Assembly (NCBI GenBank): GCA_018266795.1 | Contig: JAFDZV010000006.1 | Span: 146,611-210,610, forward strand | Origin: Bacteroidota bacterium | Lineage (GTDB): Bacteria > Bacteroidota > Ignavibacteria > OLB7 | DNA length: 64,000 bases | Direction of reading: 5' to 3' | Shown: positions 1 to 9,700 of the stretch, piece by piece | How positions within the stretch are numbered: the stretch's first letter is position 1 | Layout: each line of letters begins with the position of its first letter | Notes under the pieces: generated by a model | Told to the model about the DNA's origin: nothing | The model's database searches: none | The model's input: only the letters and a program-made list of their open reading frames with translations | Program-made: the position numbers and the translations under genes

Positions 1-60
1 CATGCATACCGGCCCTCCTGGAACCATTGCGTAACCCATAACCGCTGGATATGTTACGGC

Positions 61-927
61 ATGCTAGGTGCTCATACATCGATAGCCGGAGGCCTTCACC
101 GTGCGATCTCCCGCTCCCGGGTCTTCAACGGAACCGCACTCCAGATATTCTCGAAGAACAACAACCGATGGAGCGCGCCCGATTTCACACGGGAGCAACT
201 CGCGGAATGGCACGCGGCCGCGAAGGACTTTCCTCTCGCGGCAATCGCCATCCACGATTCCTACCTCATCAACCTCTGCTCGCCGAACGATGAGACATTT
301 GCCCGATCGCTCGATGCATTCGTGGACGAGCACCGGCGTGCCGAGCAGCTCGGCATTCGGCTTCTCAATTTCCATCCCGGTGCGGCCTGCGGCCGGCCGG
401 CCGGGCAGGCGTTGGACCTGGTGGCGCGGCAGATCAATCGCGCGCACAGCGCAACGCGCGCGAGCAACACGATGTCCGTGATCGAGACCACGGCCGGCCA
501 GGGTTCCACGCTCGGCTGGCGCTTCGAGGAGATCGCCGCCATCATCCGGCAGATCGACGACGCGAGCCGCATCGGCGTCTGCCTCGATACCTGCCACGTC
601 TTCGCGGCAGGCTACGACATCAGCACCGAAACGGGTTACACGGAGACGATGCAGCAGTTCGAGGAGGTCATCGGGCTGCGCCATCTGGTGCTCTTTCATC
701 TCAACGATTCCAAGGCAACGCTTGGATCGCGCGTGGATCGTCATGAACATATCGGTCGCGGCCGGATTGGCGAGACAGCGTTCCGCATGGTGATGGCCGA
801 CAGGCGATTCGCCTCGGTGCCGAAAGTGATCGAGACGCCGAAGGGACCGGACCTTCGCGAGGATATCGAAAACATCACGTTGCTGCGCAGCTTCATCCCG
901 AAGGATATGCAGACGGCAGGCGCGTGA
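61..927 (+). CDS. nfo: Endonuclease IV (AP endonuclease, deoxyribonuclease IV)
   Basis: Cleaves the backbone 5' of abasic sites in base-excision repair; a cytosolic trinuclear-zinc TIM barrel. The family metal-ligand signatures occur in order: FHPG, VIETTAGQG (metal Glu), CLDTCH (Asp and His), FHLNDS, DRHEHIGRG (Asp and His) and a C-terminal VIETP (Glu). The start at LGAHTSIAGG matches the usual N-terminus. The frame is open upstream to the window edge but has no other ATG. Length 288 aa is normal (about 280-300). A membrane-protein gene follows after 30 bp in the same direction, so the two may be co-transcribed. Confidence 0.95.
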   Translation: MLGAHTSIAGGLHRAISRSRVFNGTALQIFSKNNNRWSAPDFTREQLAEWHAAAKDFPLAAIAIHDSYLINLCSPNDETFARSLDAFVDEHRRAEQLGIRLLNFHPGAACGRPAGQALDLVARQINRAHSATRASNTMSVIETTAGQGSTLGWRFEEIAAIIRQIDDASRIGVCLDTCHVFAAGYDISTETGYTETMQQFEEVIGLRHLVLFHLNDSKATLGSRVDRHEHIGRGRIGETAFRMVMADRRFASVPKVIETPKGPDLREDIENITLLRSFIPKDMQTAGA

Positions 928-957
928 ACGAGATCTGGAACAGAATGCACGTCACCC

Positions 958-1680
958 ATGGATGATCAGGACTACAACTTCCACCCGGCCGACCGGGCGA
1001 ACGAAGGCAACGCTGCAGGCAGCCCTGCAGGCAGCCCTGAACGGCAGGATGGTCCGGTGCCGCGCGAAGGTCCGGAGCAGAAGGCAGGCGGGCCGCAGAG
1101 CGATGAGCAAACGTCCGTCGAACGTCGGGCCGCCGAGGCGGCCAGGGATGAACTCCGCATGAAGCTGCAGCAGGAGCGCGCGCTGCTCAACGAGCTCCGC
1201 TTGAAGCGGCTGCAGCGAACAGCGGAGTACGCCCTTCTCATCTCGATGCACCTCTTCTTTCTCCTCGCTTTTCGAAGCTTCTATCGCTGGTGGATGGCGT
1301 TGTTGCTCGCGGCCGCTACGTTCGGCATGAACTTCCGGCTCACGCAGTTTCGTGAAGAGCGGCGCACGTCATCCCCCGGGAACCGAAAGCGTATCATGGC
1401 CGACGCATTCGAATCGGTTCTCTTTCTCGTCTTCATCGCGGTTCTCTCCGCCGGAGGTCTTCTTCAGCATCTGCTTGATGTTACGGACCAGGAGTATCTG
1501 GCCTATGTCTCGGCGCTGCTGACGGGAGTCTTCCTTGCGGGCCTCGTCGGGGAGATCTACTGGCAGGCCCGGCACTTCAGCCCGCTCGATCGGGAGCGGC
1601 GGCACAACTATATCGCGAACCTCAGGCGCACGATCGTTCTCCCCTACACCATCTCCCGCCGGAAACATGAGATTCGGTAG
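958..1680 (+). CDS. Hypothetical membrane protein with charged, coiled-coil N-terminus
   Basis: I do not recognise a family. The 240-aa protein begins with about 50 polar, Gly/Pro/Glu-rich residues. A charged stretch likely to be coiled coil follows (about residues 50-85, rich in Glu, Arg and Leu). Then come four hydrophobic segments, near 88-102, 105-120, 145-165 and 180-195, so it is probably an inner-membrane protein with a cytosolic N-terminal arm. It starts 30 bp after the endonuclease IV gene. The gap downstream carries a heptamer repeat array. The frame is clearly coding, but the function is unknown. Confidence 0.7.
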   Translation: MDDQDYNFHPADRANEGNAAGSPAGSPERQDGPVPREGPEQKAGGPQSDEQTSVERRAAEAARDELRMKLQQERALLNELRLKRLQRTAEYALLISMHLFFLLAFRSFYRWWMALLLAAATFGMNFRLTQFREERRTSSPGNRKRIMADAFESVLFLVFIAVLSAGGLLQHLLDVTDQEYLAYVSALLTGVFLAGLVGEIYWQARHFSPLDRERRHNYIANLRRTIVLPYTISRRKHEIR

Positions 1681-1695
1681 GTGGAATTGGTGTAG

Positions 1696-1797
1696 GGTCA
1701 GTGGTCAGTGGTCAGTGGAAAAATAGATCTCGCCGCTCTTCGAACAACTGACAAATGACTACCAACCACTGACTACTGACTACCAACAACTGACTGA
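1696..1797. repeat. Heptamer repeat array 1 (TCAGTGG / CAACTGA type)
   Basis: Three tandem TCAGTGG units (1698-1718) are followed after a 26-bp spacer by seven in-register heptamers of the complementary type (CAACTGA, CAAATGA, CTACCAA, CCACTGA, CTACTGA, CTACCAA, CAACTGA; 1745-1793). The arms are near-complementary and could fold into a long imperfect hairpin. Arrays 2 and 3 (24959-25172 and 26737-26848) have the same architecture. It lies between two co-directional genes. Confidence 0.85.
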
Positions 1798-1879
1798 GCG
1801 TTCCGCATTGTAGCCTCTTTGTAATCCCGAGTCACGATGCGCGTCCAGAACTTCCGCTTTCTCCCTATTTTTGTTGCTT

Positions 1880-2467
1880 ATGAGTATAGAGGATTTCTAC
1901 GTTCAATCATTGCGCGAGAGCGCCGAAGTAAAGGAACGAAGCATCGAGGCATGCCGTGCCGCGACGCTTCGCGCCATCGAAGTCATCAGTGAGGCCTACC
2001 GCAACGGCGGCAAGGTTCTGTTCTGCGGCAACGGCGGCAGCGCGGCGGATTGCCAGCATCTGGCAACGGAGCTGATGATCCGGCTCAACCATGACATTCA
2101 GCGCCCAGCGCTCGGTGCCGTATCGCTTGCTACCGACCCCTCCAACATGACGGCGGGCGGCAACGACATCGGCTTCGACAACGTGTTTGCGCGCAACGTG
2201 GAAGGGCTTGGCAGGGCGGGCGACGTGCTGGTCGGCATCTCCACCAGCGGCCGCTCCCGCAACGTGATGGCGGCGGTTCAGACTGCTCGCACCATTGGCA
2301 TGCATACCATCTGCCTGCTCGGCGGCGATGGAGGGGTGTTGAAGGACGCATGCGATGTCCCCATCATCGTTCCCTCCACGGACACCCAGCGCATTCAGGA
2401 AACCCACATCGTGCTCGGCCACATCATCTGTGGCTCGGTGGAACACACTCTCTACGGCAACACATGA
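1880..2467 (+). CDS. gmhA: Sedoheptulose-7-phosphate isomerase (phosphoheptose isomerase)
   Basis: Converts sedoheptulose 7-phosphate to D-glycero-D-manno-heptose 7-phosphate, the first step of the ADP-heptose route to LPS core. It is a single SIS domain of 195 aa, the usual length. Phosphate-binding motifs CGNGGSAADCQHLA and GISTSGRS are present, as is the C-terminal ETHIVLGHII helix that supplies catalytic Glu and His. I chose the ATG at 1880; a TTG nine bases upstream is also in frame. The stop overlaps the next start (ATGA), so it is translationally coupled to the carboxypeptidase gene. A possible -7 box, TATTTTTG (1866-1873), lies just ahead, without a convincing -33 box. Confidence 0.93.
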   Translation: MSIEDFYVQSLRESAEVKERSIEACRAATLRAIEVISEAYRNGGKVLFCGNGGSAADCQHLATELMIRLNHDIQRPALGAVSLATDPSNMTAGGNDIGFDNVFARNVEGLGRAGDVLVGISTSGRSRNVMAAVQTARTIGMHTICLLGGDGGVLKDACDVPIIVPSTDTQRIQETHIVLGHIICGSVEHTLYGNT

Positions 2468-4434
2468 TCAAGCGCCTGGCTGCAACGCTCGTACTGCTGA
2501 CCACGCTCGCACTTCTCCTCTCGCCATGGGATCCGGTGCCGAGCGCGGCGATCGCTGCAATCCCGGCCATCGACAGCACGCAGCAGCATGCGGCTCTGAC
2601 CGCCGCGGACTCCGCGCGTGCGCTCGAGAAACTGGCCGGCGACATTCGCGCGCTCCTCACGATGCCGGAAACCAAGAACGGCAAGGTGGGAGTGGAGATT
2701 CGTTCACTTGTTTCGGACCATTCGCTCTTCTCTCTCAATGCCGATGCACCGCTTACCCCCGCCTCCAACACGAAGGTGGTGACGGCATTCACGGCGCTCT
2801 CCGAGCTTGGCCCCAACTACTCCGTCAAGACCGTGCTGGCGGCGGAGGCGAAGCCGCAGAACGGTGTGTTGAAGGGAAATCTCTACGTGAAGGGATACGG
2901 CGATCCGCTGCTCACCGTGAACGATATCGACCAGTTGGTGGACCAGTTCGTCAACAGCGGCGTGAAGCAGATCGATGGTAATGTTGTTGGCGACGGCAGC
3001 TTCTTCGACAACAAGACGGAACGCATTCAGTACAGCGGCGACAAGGACGTGGTTGAACCGCTCCCTCCGATTGCCGCGCTCACGCTGGACTACAGCGTCT
3101 TCACGCTCGTCATCTCCTCGCCGCGCACGCCCGGGCTTCCATGCAACGTTCAAACCATCCCGCATTCAGCAGGCTTCGAGATCGTGAACAACGCAGTGGT
3201 GGCAACGCCTCGCCCCGCACGCACCGGGAGGCATGGACGCCGTCACGCACTGCTGCTCCCCGGATCGGGGGGTCTGAACACGGAGCGCTTCGGCGACGAG
3301 CCCGCCGATACGTGGGGCGCCTATCCGGTCAATCAGGGACGCGGCAGGCATCCCTCTCCCAGGCAGACCGCGCACCCGTCCGGCAGGACGCATGCGGCGG
3401 CGAAGCCGGCCAAGGGATCGTCCGCGCGCGCGGCGCGCGGACGCCAGACGGAGAAGACGCCGAAGGGACGCAGGGCACAGGATGCGCACGGACGCACCGC
3501 AAGGACCCGCGCGGTGAAGGAGACGCGGCACGTCGTGGCGGCAGCGAAGCCGTTGCCGAAGCAGGCCGGCACGGCAACCAAACAGAAGCAGAGCTCCACC
3601 GGCGGCGCGAAGGCCGATGCGCCGGTGGTGGATCGCGGGCCGTTGAAGATCACGATGACTGCCGGCGAGAACGGCCGGCAGGTTATCACCGTCACCGGCT
3701 CCATGGCGCCGAACCGCACTGCGAGCTATCGCTACCAGATGCGGAACGCACCGCTGGTGATCGCCGGGATGATCTACGACCGCCTTCGCCTGAACGGCAT
3801 CACCATCAACGGTCAGGCAACATCCGGCGTAACTCCGGCGAAGTACAGAACCCTTTCGGAAACAGGAAGACCGCTGATCGATATTCTTCGCGTTGTGATG
3901 AAGAACAGCAATAACTTCCTGGCCGAATATGTGTTCAAGATGATTGGAGGCGCCGCAGGCGGACAGCAGGAGACGGCGCAGAAGAGCGTGCAGAAGATTC
4001 AATACCGGATGACGATCAACCGCATCCCGTTCGAGCGCTGTCTGATCAATGATGGCTCGGGGCTCTCACGCGCAAACTGCCTGACCGCGTCCACCCTGGT
4101 GGGCATCCTCCACGCTGCGTACAACGACAAGAAGATCTTCGAGCCGCTCTACTCGGTGATGTCGATCGCCGGCGTGGATGGAACGCTCCGGCACAGAATG
4201 CGCGGCACGTATGCCGAGAAGAACGTTCACGGCAAAACGGGGACGCTCAACAACGTCTCCGCTCTCTGCGGCTACGTGACCACACGCGACGGCGAGTTCG
4301 TATGCTTCTCGATGCTGATGAACGGCGGCAATCATGGACTATATCGTTCTGTGCAGGACAAGGTGGCGGCGCGCCTGGCAGCGTTCAGCTATCACGATGC
4401 GCCGCCGGCCAAGGCGGCCGCTGCAGGCGATTGA
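2464..4434 (+). CDS. dacB: D-alanyl-D-alanine carboxypeptidase/endopeptidase (PBP4 family, peptidase S13)
   Basis: Periplasmic penicillin-binding protein that trims or cleaves peptidoglycan peptides. An N-terminal signal peptide (about residues 1-30) precedes the catalytic motifs: SNTK (nucleophile Ser101, Lys104), SNN (Ser482-Asn484) and KTG (Lys591-Gly593). The start overlaps the gmhA stop by 4 bp. At 656 aa it is longer than most PBP4 proteins (about 450-500), because roughly residues 243-392 are a Lys/Arg/Ala/Thr-rich low-complexity stretch. That stretch sits in the noncatalytic insert between the first and second active-site motifs and is reminiscent of histone-like tails. The motifs are intact, so I expect an active enzyme. 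Confidence 0.93.
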   Translation: MIKRLAATLVLLTTLALLLSPWDPVPSAAIAAIPAIDSTQQHAALTAADSARALEKLAGDIRALLTMPETKNGKVGVEIRSLVSDHSLFSLNADAPLTPASNTKVVTAFTALSELGPNYSVKTVLAAEAKPQNGVLKGNLYVKGYGDPLLTVNDIDQLVDQFVNSGVKQIDGNVVGDGSFFDNKTERIQYSGDKDVVEPLPPIAALTLDYSVFTLVISSPRTPGLPCNVQTIPHSAGFEIVNNAVVATPRPARTGRHGRRHALLLPGSGGLNTERFGDEPADTWGAYPVNQGRGRHPSPRQTAHPSGRTHAAAKPAKGSSARAARGRQTEKTPKGRRAQDAHGRTARTRAVKETRHVVAAAKPLPKQAGTATKQKQSSTGGAKADAPVVDRGPLKITMTAGENGRQVITVTGSMAPNRTASYRYQMRNAPLVIAGMIYDRLRLNGITINGQATSGVTPAKYRTLSETGRPLIDILRVVMKNSNNFLAEYVFKMIGGAAGGQQETAQKSVQKIQYRMTINRIPFERCLINDGSGLSRANCLTASTLVGILHAAYNDKKIFEPLYSVMSIAGVDGTLRHRMRGTYAEKNVHGKTGTLNNVSALCGYVTTRDGEFVCFSMLMNGGNHGLYRSVQDKVAARLAAFSYHDAPPAKAAAAGD

Positions 4435-5054
4435 AGCCGCCGCCGCCGAAACGCCCGGTTCGCATCGTACCAACGGGAAAAATCCGCCCGGGAAGCGCAA
4501 ATACGGGCTTCGGAATGTCATAAATTTCTGTAACGGTATGGGAGCGCTGCAGAAACCACTTGACAGATTTGGCGAGTGTGGTGATATTTGCAGGTGCTCA
4601 ACATCCACGGATACCTCTCCCATTCGATCTCTGGAACTCCGTCCTCCGGTGTGAGGGTCAACAAGAGCTGATCTCCGGCTCCAAGTGTGGTGGTACGCGT
4701 TCGTTGGCGTTAATTGCAGTAGCTGCTTCAAATTCCTGCCGGGCGGCCTCACGCGCCAGTCTATCCCCGAGTGGCTTTCCAACAATGACGTTGTAGCTGA
4801 GACCGTGCCCCACGGTATCACGAAGCGTTGCCCTCCCGACTCGGTCCGCGAACAGATTCAATTGTGAATGCCGTCGGTCTAGACAGCGTGGCGCTCCCCC
4901 GGCGATACGCTGGTCCCTGAAGTTCGGCGAACGCACATCAACGTCATGAGCGTCCGTGCACGAGCAATCGCCTCAGCCGTTTCGATATCCGAGCAGAACG
5001 TAGCACAGTACATACACGATCACAACATCATCTCCCTACGAGGATCATTCAAGC
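4435..5054. other. Intergenic stretch upstream of rho, no gene supported
   Basis: 620 bp between dacB and rho. Short frames exist on both strands, the longest unsupported one being a 92-codon minus frame (4658-4936). None shows a recognisable domain, a coupled neighbour or a promoter. Possibly a long rho leader or gene debris. I see no terminator with a T run and no repeat. Confidence 0.5.
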
Positions 5055-6359
5055 ATGCCCACATTCGATGACGCTGGGAATCCTCAATTGCTTGATCTCG
5101 CCGAACTGAAGGCGAAGAGGATTGCCGAATTGACCGAGATCGCGAAAGATCTCAATGTACCCGGATACAGCGATTACCGGAAACAGGAACTGATATTCAA
5201 GATACTCGAGGCTCAGTCTCAGATGCAGCGCCAGGAAGGGCGCGACAACGGCATCAACTTCTCCGAGGGTGTGCTTGAGGTTCTTTCCGATGGCTACGGC
5301 TTTCTTCGCTCGTCCGACTACAACTACCTCCCCTCTCCAGACGATATCTACGTTTCGCCTTCGCAGATCAAGAAGTTCGGACTGCGTACCGGCGACTGCG
5401 TAAGCGGCCAGGTGCGCTCGCCGAAGGAAGGCGAGCGGTTCTTCGCCCTGCTCAAGGTGGAGCAGGTGAACTATCAGTCGCCCGATCTCATGCGCGATCG
5501 GACGATCTTCGACAACCTGACGCCGCTCTACGCCAACGAGAAGCTGGAGCTGGAAACCACGCCGGGCGAGTACTCCATGCGCATCATGGATCTGCTTGCT
5601 CCGATCGGCAAGGGGCAGCGCGGCCTTATCGTGTCGCCGCCGAAGTCCGGCAAGACCGTTCTGCTGCAGAAGCTTGCGAACGCCATCAGCCGCAACCATC
5701 CCGAGGTGAAGTTGATCGTATTGCTGATCGACGAACGCCCGGAAGAAGTGACGGACATGGAGCGCTCCGTACAAGCGGAGGTTATCTCCTCCACATTCGA
5801 TGAGCCACCCGAACGGCACGTTCAGGTTGCGGACATGGTGCTGGAGAAGGCCAAGCGCCTCGTTGAAGCAAAGTACGACGTGGTGATCCTGCTCGATTCC
5901 ATCACCCGTCTTGCCCGCGCTCACAACACGGTGGTGCCGCACTCCGGCAAGATTCTCTCCGGTGGTGTGGACGCCAACGCATTGCACAAGCCGAAGCGCT
6001 TCTTCGGCGCCGCTCGTAACATCGAAGAGGGCGGGTCACTTACCATCATGGCCACCGCCCTGATCGATACCGGCTCGCGGATGGACGAGGTGATCTTCGA
6101 GGAGTTCAAGGGAACCGGCAACATGGAAATCATCCTGGATCGCCGCCTGGCCGACCGCCGCATCTTCCCTGCCTTCGACATCATCCGCTCCGGCACGCGT
6201 AAGGAGGAGTTGCTCACCGATGCCGCGGATCTGAACCGCATCTGGATCCTGCGCAAGGTGATCAGCGACATGACACCGTTGGAAGCAATGGAGTTCCTCC
6301 TGGACCGCATGCAGGGCACCAAGGTGAACCGCGACTTCCTGAAGGCGATGAGCTCGTAG
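5055..6359 (+). CDS. rho: Transcription termination factor Rho
   Basis: Hexameric RNA-dependent ATPase helicase that terminates transcription. The 434-aa sequence has the N-terminal Rho_N helical domain (residues 8-50, [20 protein letters not shown]) and the RNA-binding cold-shock-like domain (about 55-125, with [12 protein letters not shown]). The ATPase core has Walker A SPPKSGKT (Lys200) and Walker [16 protein letters not shown], and the C-terminal R-loop region [14 protein letters not shown] is present. It lacks the large N-terminal insertion seen in some Bacteroidota Rho proteins. A strong hairpin follows about 30 bp after the stop. Confidence 0.98.
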   Translation: MPTFDDAGNPQLLDLAELKAKRIAELTEIAKDLNVPGYSDYRKQELIFKILEAQSQMQRQEGRDNGINFSEGVLEVLSDGYGFLRSSDYNYLPSPDDIYVSPSQIKKFGLRTGDCVSGQVRSPKEGERFFALLKVEQVNYQSPDLMRDRTIFDNLTPLYANEKLELETTPGEYSMRIMDLLAPIGKGQRGLIVSPPKSGKTVLLQKLANAISRNHPEVKLIVLLIDERPEEVTDMERSVQAEVISSTFDEPPERHVQVADMVLEKAKRLVEAKYDVVILLDSITRLARAHNTVVPHSGKILSGGVDANALHKPKRFFGAARNIEEGGSLTIMATALIDTGSRMDEVIFEEFKGTGNMEIILDRRLADRRIFPAFDIIRSGTRKEELLTDAADLNRIWILRKVISDMTPLEAMEFLLDRMQGTKVNRDFLKAMSS

Positions 6360-6715
6360 ACAATGTTGGAATGATCGATCGTGTAGCACAACGGCGCGTG
6401 TCGGAGAACGGCACGCGCCGTCGTGTTTAGAGTTCCCGGCATCCGGCGCTGCAAGGCCCGCAGGCGCTGATGCGCATCCCGGTTTCGATAGGAACCGGTT
6501 ATGCGCCGTCGTTCCACGCCGTCACGGTTCGCGCACGCGGTTCTCAGGACGATATGTAGCATCCGTACTCCGCACGACGGTGGTTTCTTCCGGTCATTCT
6601 TCGCATTTTCGCCGTCACATTTCCATTGCCGTCCGGCATGCCGTCCGGCACGTGGAGGTCCGGCGCGCTCCGCATCCATCCTCCCGATTCACCCGCTCTT
6701 CCGTGGAGTACGTAT
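6360..6715. other. Intergenic stretch between rho and the SBBP protein gene
   Basis: 356 bp. Apart from the rho terminator hairpin near its start I see no gene, repeat or clear promoter. The rest is presumably the promoter and leader region of the large secreted protein. Confidence 0.5.
6387..6429 (+). terminator. Hairpin terminator after rho
   Basis: A perfect 10-bp stem (ACGGCGCGTG 6391-6400 with CACGCGCCGT 6412-6421) is extended by CAC/GTG after a 1-base bulge on each side. It is followed by TTT and lies about 30 bp past the rho stop. Confidence 0.75.
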
Positions 6716-9700
6716 ATGAGTTTCCGTCTTCGTTCTGCCGTCACCGGACTGACGATCTTCATCACATTCGCACTGGCGGGCACCCTCAAGACATCGGCAC
6801 AGCCGGCTGGGGGATCGCCGGCCGGCATAAACGGCGTACGGTCCGCCGGCGCCAGCTTCATCAGGAACCGCGGGCAGTGGCCGTCCGGAGTATTGTTCGG
6901 ATCGCGCGCTCCGGGCGTGGATCTCTGGCTCACACGGGCCGGCATGCTGTTCGACCTCTATACGCTTCGGCCCGCTGAGACCGGCGCTGCCGGCGGAACT
7001 GCGGCCTCGCTTCGCAACGCGGCCGTGCGGCGCACCGGCTGCATCGTGGGACTTCAGTTCCTGGGCGCACCCAACGGCATTGCGGCCAGGGGAATCGGGC
7101 GGCTTCCCGGCACATTCAATTATCTGACCGGCCGCGACTCATCGCGATGGGCGCGGAATGTGGAACGGTATTCCCAGGCCCGGACGGAGGAGATCTATCC
7201 GGGCATCAGCGCGATCTTCTACTACGATGCCGGACGGCCGCGATACGACCTCGCCATTGCTCCCGGCGCGGATCCGACGCGTATCGCGATGCGATATACC
7301 GGCGCCCAGTCCGTAACTGCCGATGCAAACGGCGATCTGGTGATCGCAACCACGGCCGGCAACCTGGTACAGCACGGCCTGTACGCCTACCAGCGCATCG
7401 GCGAGAAGGAGGTGCCGGTTGCCTGTTCGTTCAAGGTGGATGCGAAGGGGCTGGTGAAGTTCACGGTGGGCCGGTACGATCGCTCGCACCAGCTCGTCAT
7501 CGATCCGCTGCTCTACTCCTCCTTCCTCGGCGGCAGCGGCGACGACGGAGCGTACGCCGTTGCCGTGGATGCGTCCGGAAACGCCTACATCGCCGGCTAC
7601 GCCGCAGCATGGTCCGCGCCTCCCAGCGATTCCTTCCCCAGAACCGTCGGCGCGTACGATCGGACCTTCAACGGCGGCACGGTGGATGCGTTCGTGGCGA
7701 AGTTCGACTGTGTCAGCGACACGCTGGTCTACTCCACGTTGATCGGCGGCAGCAACTTCGAGGACGCACGCGCCATCGTGCTGGACAATCAGAACAACGC
7801 GTACGTGTGCGGCTTCACCGGCTCCAGCGACTTCCCCACCACGGCCTCCGCCTACGCCAAAACCTACATCGGCGGTCTGAGCGATGCGTTCGTGCTGCGG
7901 CTGAATCAGAACGGATCGGCGCTGGACTTCTCCACCTACATCGGAGGCCTTGGCGCCGATGGTGCATATGCGCTGCGTCTCGGCCCGGGAGGCGATATCC
8001 GCATTGCGGGCTTCACGCAGGCCGCGGACTACCCGGTGACGCGCGGAGCGTACGATACGACGTTCAACGGTGCGCCGGGGGACATCTTCGTGAGCTCCCT
8101 CAGCCTGAACGGGAGCACTCTCAACTCCTCCACCTATGTTGGCGGGAGCGGCAACGATTCCCCCAACGGCATGGTGCTGGACGCCGCGGGGAACGCCTAC
8201 GTGGTGGGCATCACGTCATCCACGGATTTCCCGACAACAGGCAATGCAATCGACAAGACGTTCAACGGCGGAGCGAGCGACGTGGTTGTGTTCAAGCTGA
8301 ATCCGAGCAACACCACGCTCCTGTACTCCACATACATGGGTGGGAACGCGGAGGACATCGGAAGCGACATCGCCCTCACATCGCAGGGAGCGATAACGTT
8401 CTGCGGTTCCACGTCCTCGCACGACTACCCTACCACGCTGAACGTGTTCCAGCCGGCATATCGCGGCGGCGCCTCCGATGCCTTCCTCAGCCAGATCGAC
8501 CCAACCGGCAACACGCTGAACTTCTCGACGATGCTTGGCGGCCCGAGCGACGACTACGGTTACGGCCTCGCGCTCGATGGCGGCGACCACCCGTATGTCT
8601 GCGGCACTACCGCGTCCGACAGCTTCCCGAGCACTACCGATGCATACATGCGCACGCACATGCAGAACTCCTCGGACGCATTCATCACGGAGTTGAGCGC
8701 CGGAGGCACGGACCTCGTCTACTCCACATTCATTGGCGGCGGCGATCGCGATGTGGCGTACGATATAGCATTCACCGGCAGCAACGTGGCGTACATCACC
8801 GGCCTCACGAAGTCGCTGAACTATCCGGTCACAACGCACCGGTATTCGGATTCGCTGGGGCGCGTTCGTACCGGCAATCAGGAGGTGCTGTCGTACGATG
8901 CATTCATTACCAAGCTCGATCTCCGCAATGTGGCAATCATCTCCCCCGCCAGTCCCGGCCTGATCTGCGGAGGAAGCACCATGCAGATACAGTGGTCCAG
9001 CCCGCGCCTGCATTCGATCAACATTCAACTTTCGCGCGACGGCGGGGCAACCTATCCTTCAACGCTCCAGACGGGATTGGACGGTGCCACCGGGTCATGG
9101 GGCTGGACGGTGCCGGGCGGACTGGCCCCCGGAAGCATCTACCGGATTCGCGTGATCGATGCCGGCGATACATCGGTCTACGGAGTGTCGGCACTCCTCA
9201 CCGTTCCTCCGGTGCCCACATTCACCACGCAGCCGCAGGCCAAGGTGCTCTGCCACGGCGAGGCGTTTCAGTTGACCGCCCAGGCCTCCGGCAGCGGTAT
9301 CCGCTATCAATGGCTGCGGGGAGGCACACCGGTTCAGGGGGCAACCGACACAACGTACAACGGCGTCGCCAACGATACGGCCAGCTACTCGCTGCAGGCC
9401 ACCGATACGTGCGGCACCGTTGCGCGGAGCGCCATCGTGACGGTAACCTTTCACCCCGGCCCGGTTGTGACGGCCGCACCGCAGGGCAGCTCCGCATGCG
9501 TGGGAGCATCGCACACCTTCACGGTAGCCACCAGCGGCCCGGCGGCAACGTATCAGTGGCAATTCAACGGCGCACCGATCCCCGGAGCAACGGGAGCATC
9601 GTATACCATTCCATCGGTGAAGCAATCGGATGCCGGCTCCTACACGGTCGCCATTGCCTATGCACCGTGCGAATCGAAGCCGCTCGTAACCGCACCGGCG

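Noticed and set aside
4658..4936. 92-codon minus-strand frame upstream of rho
   Set aside because: No recognised domain, no promoter or coupling; could be a remnant but cannot be supported.
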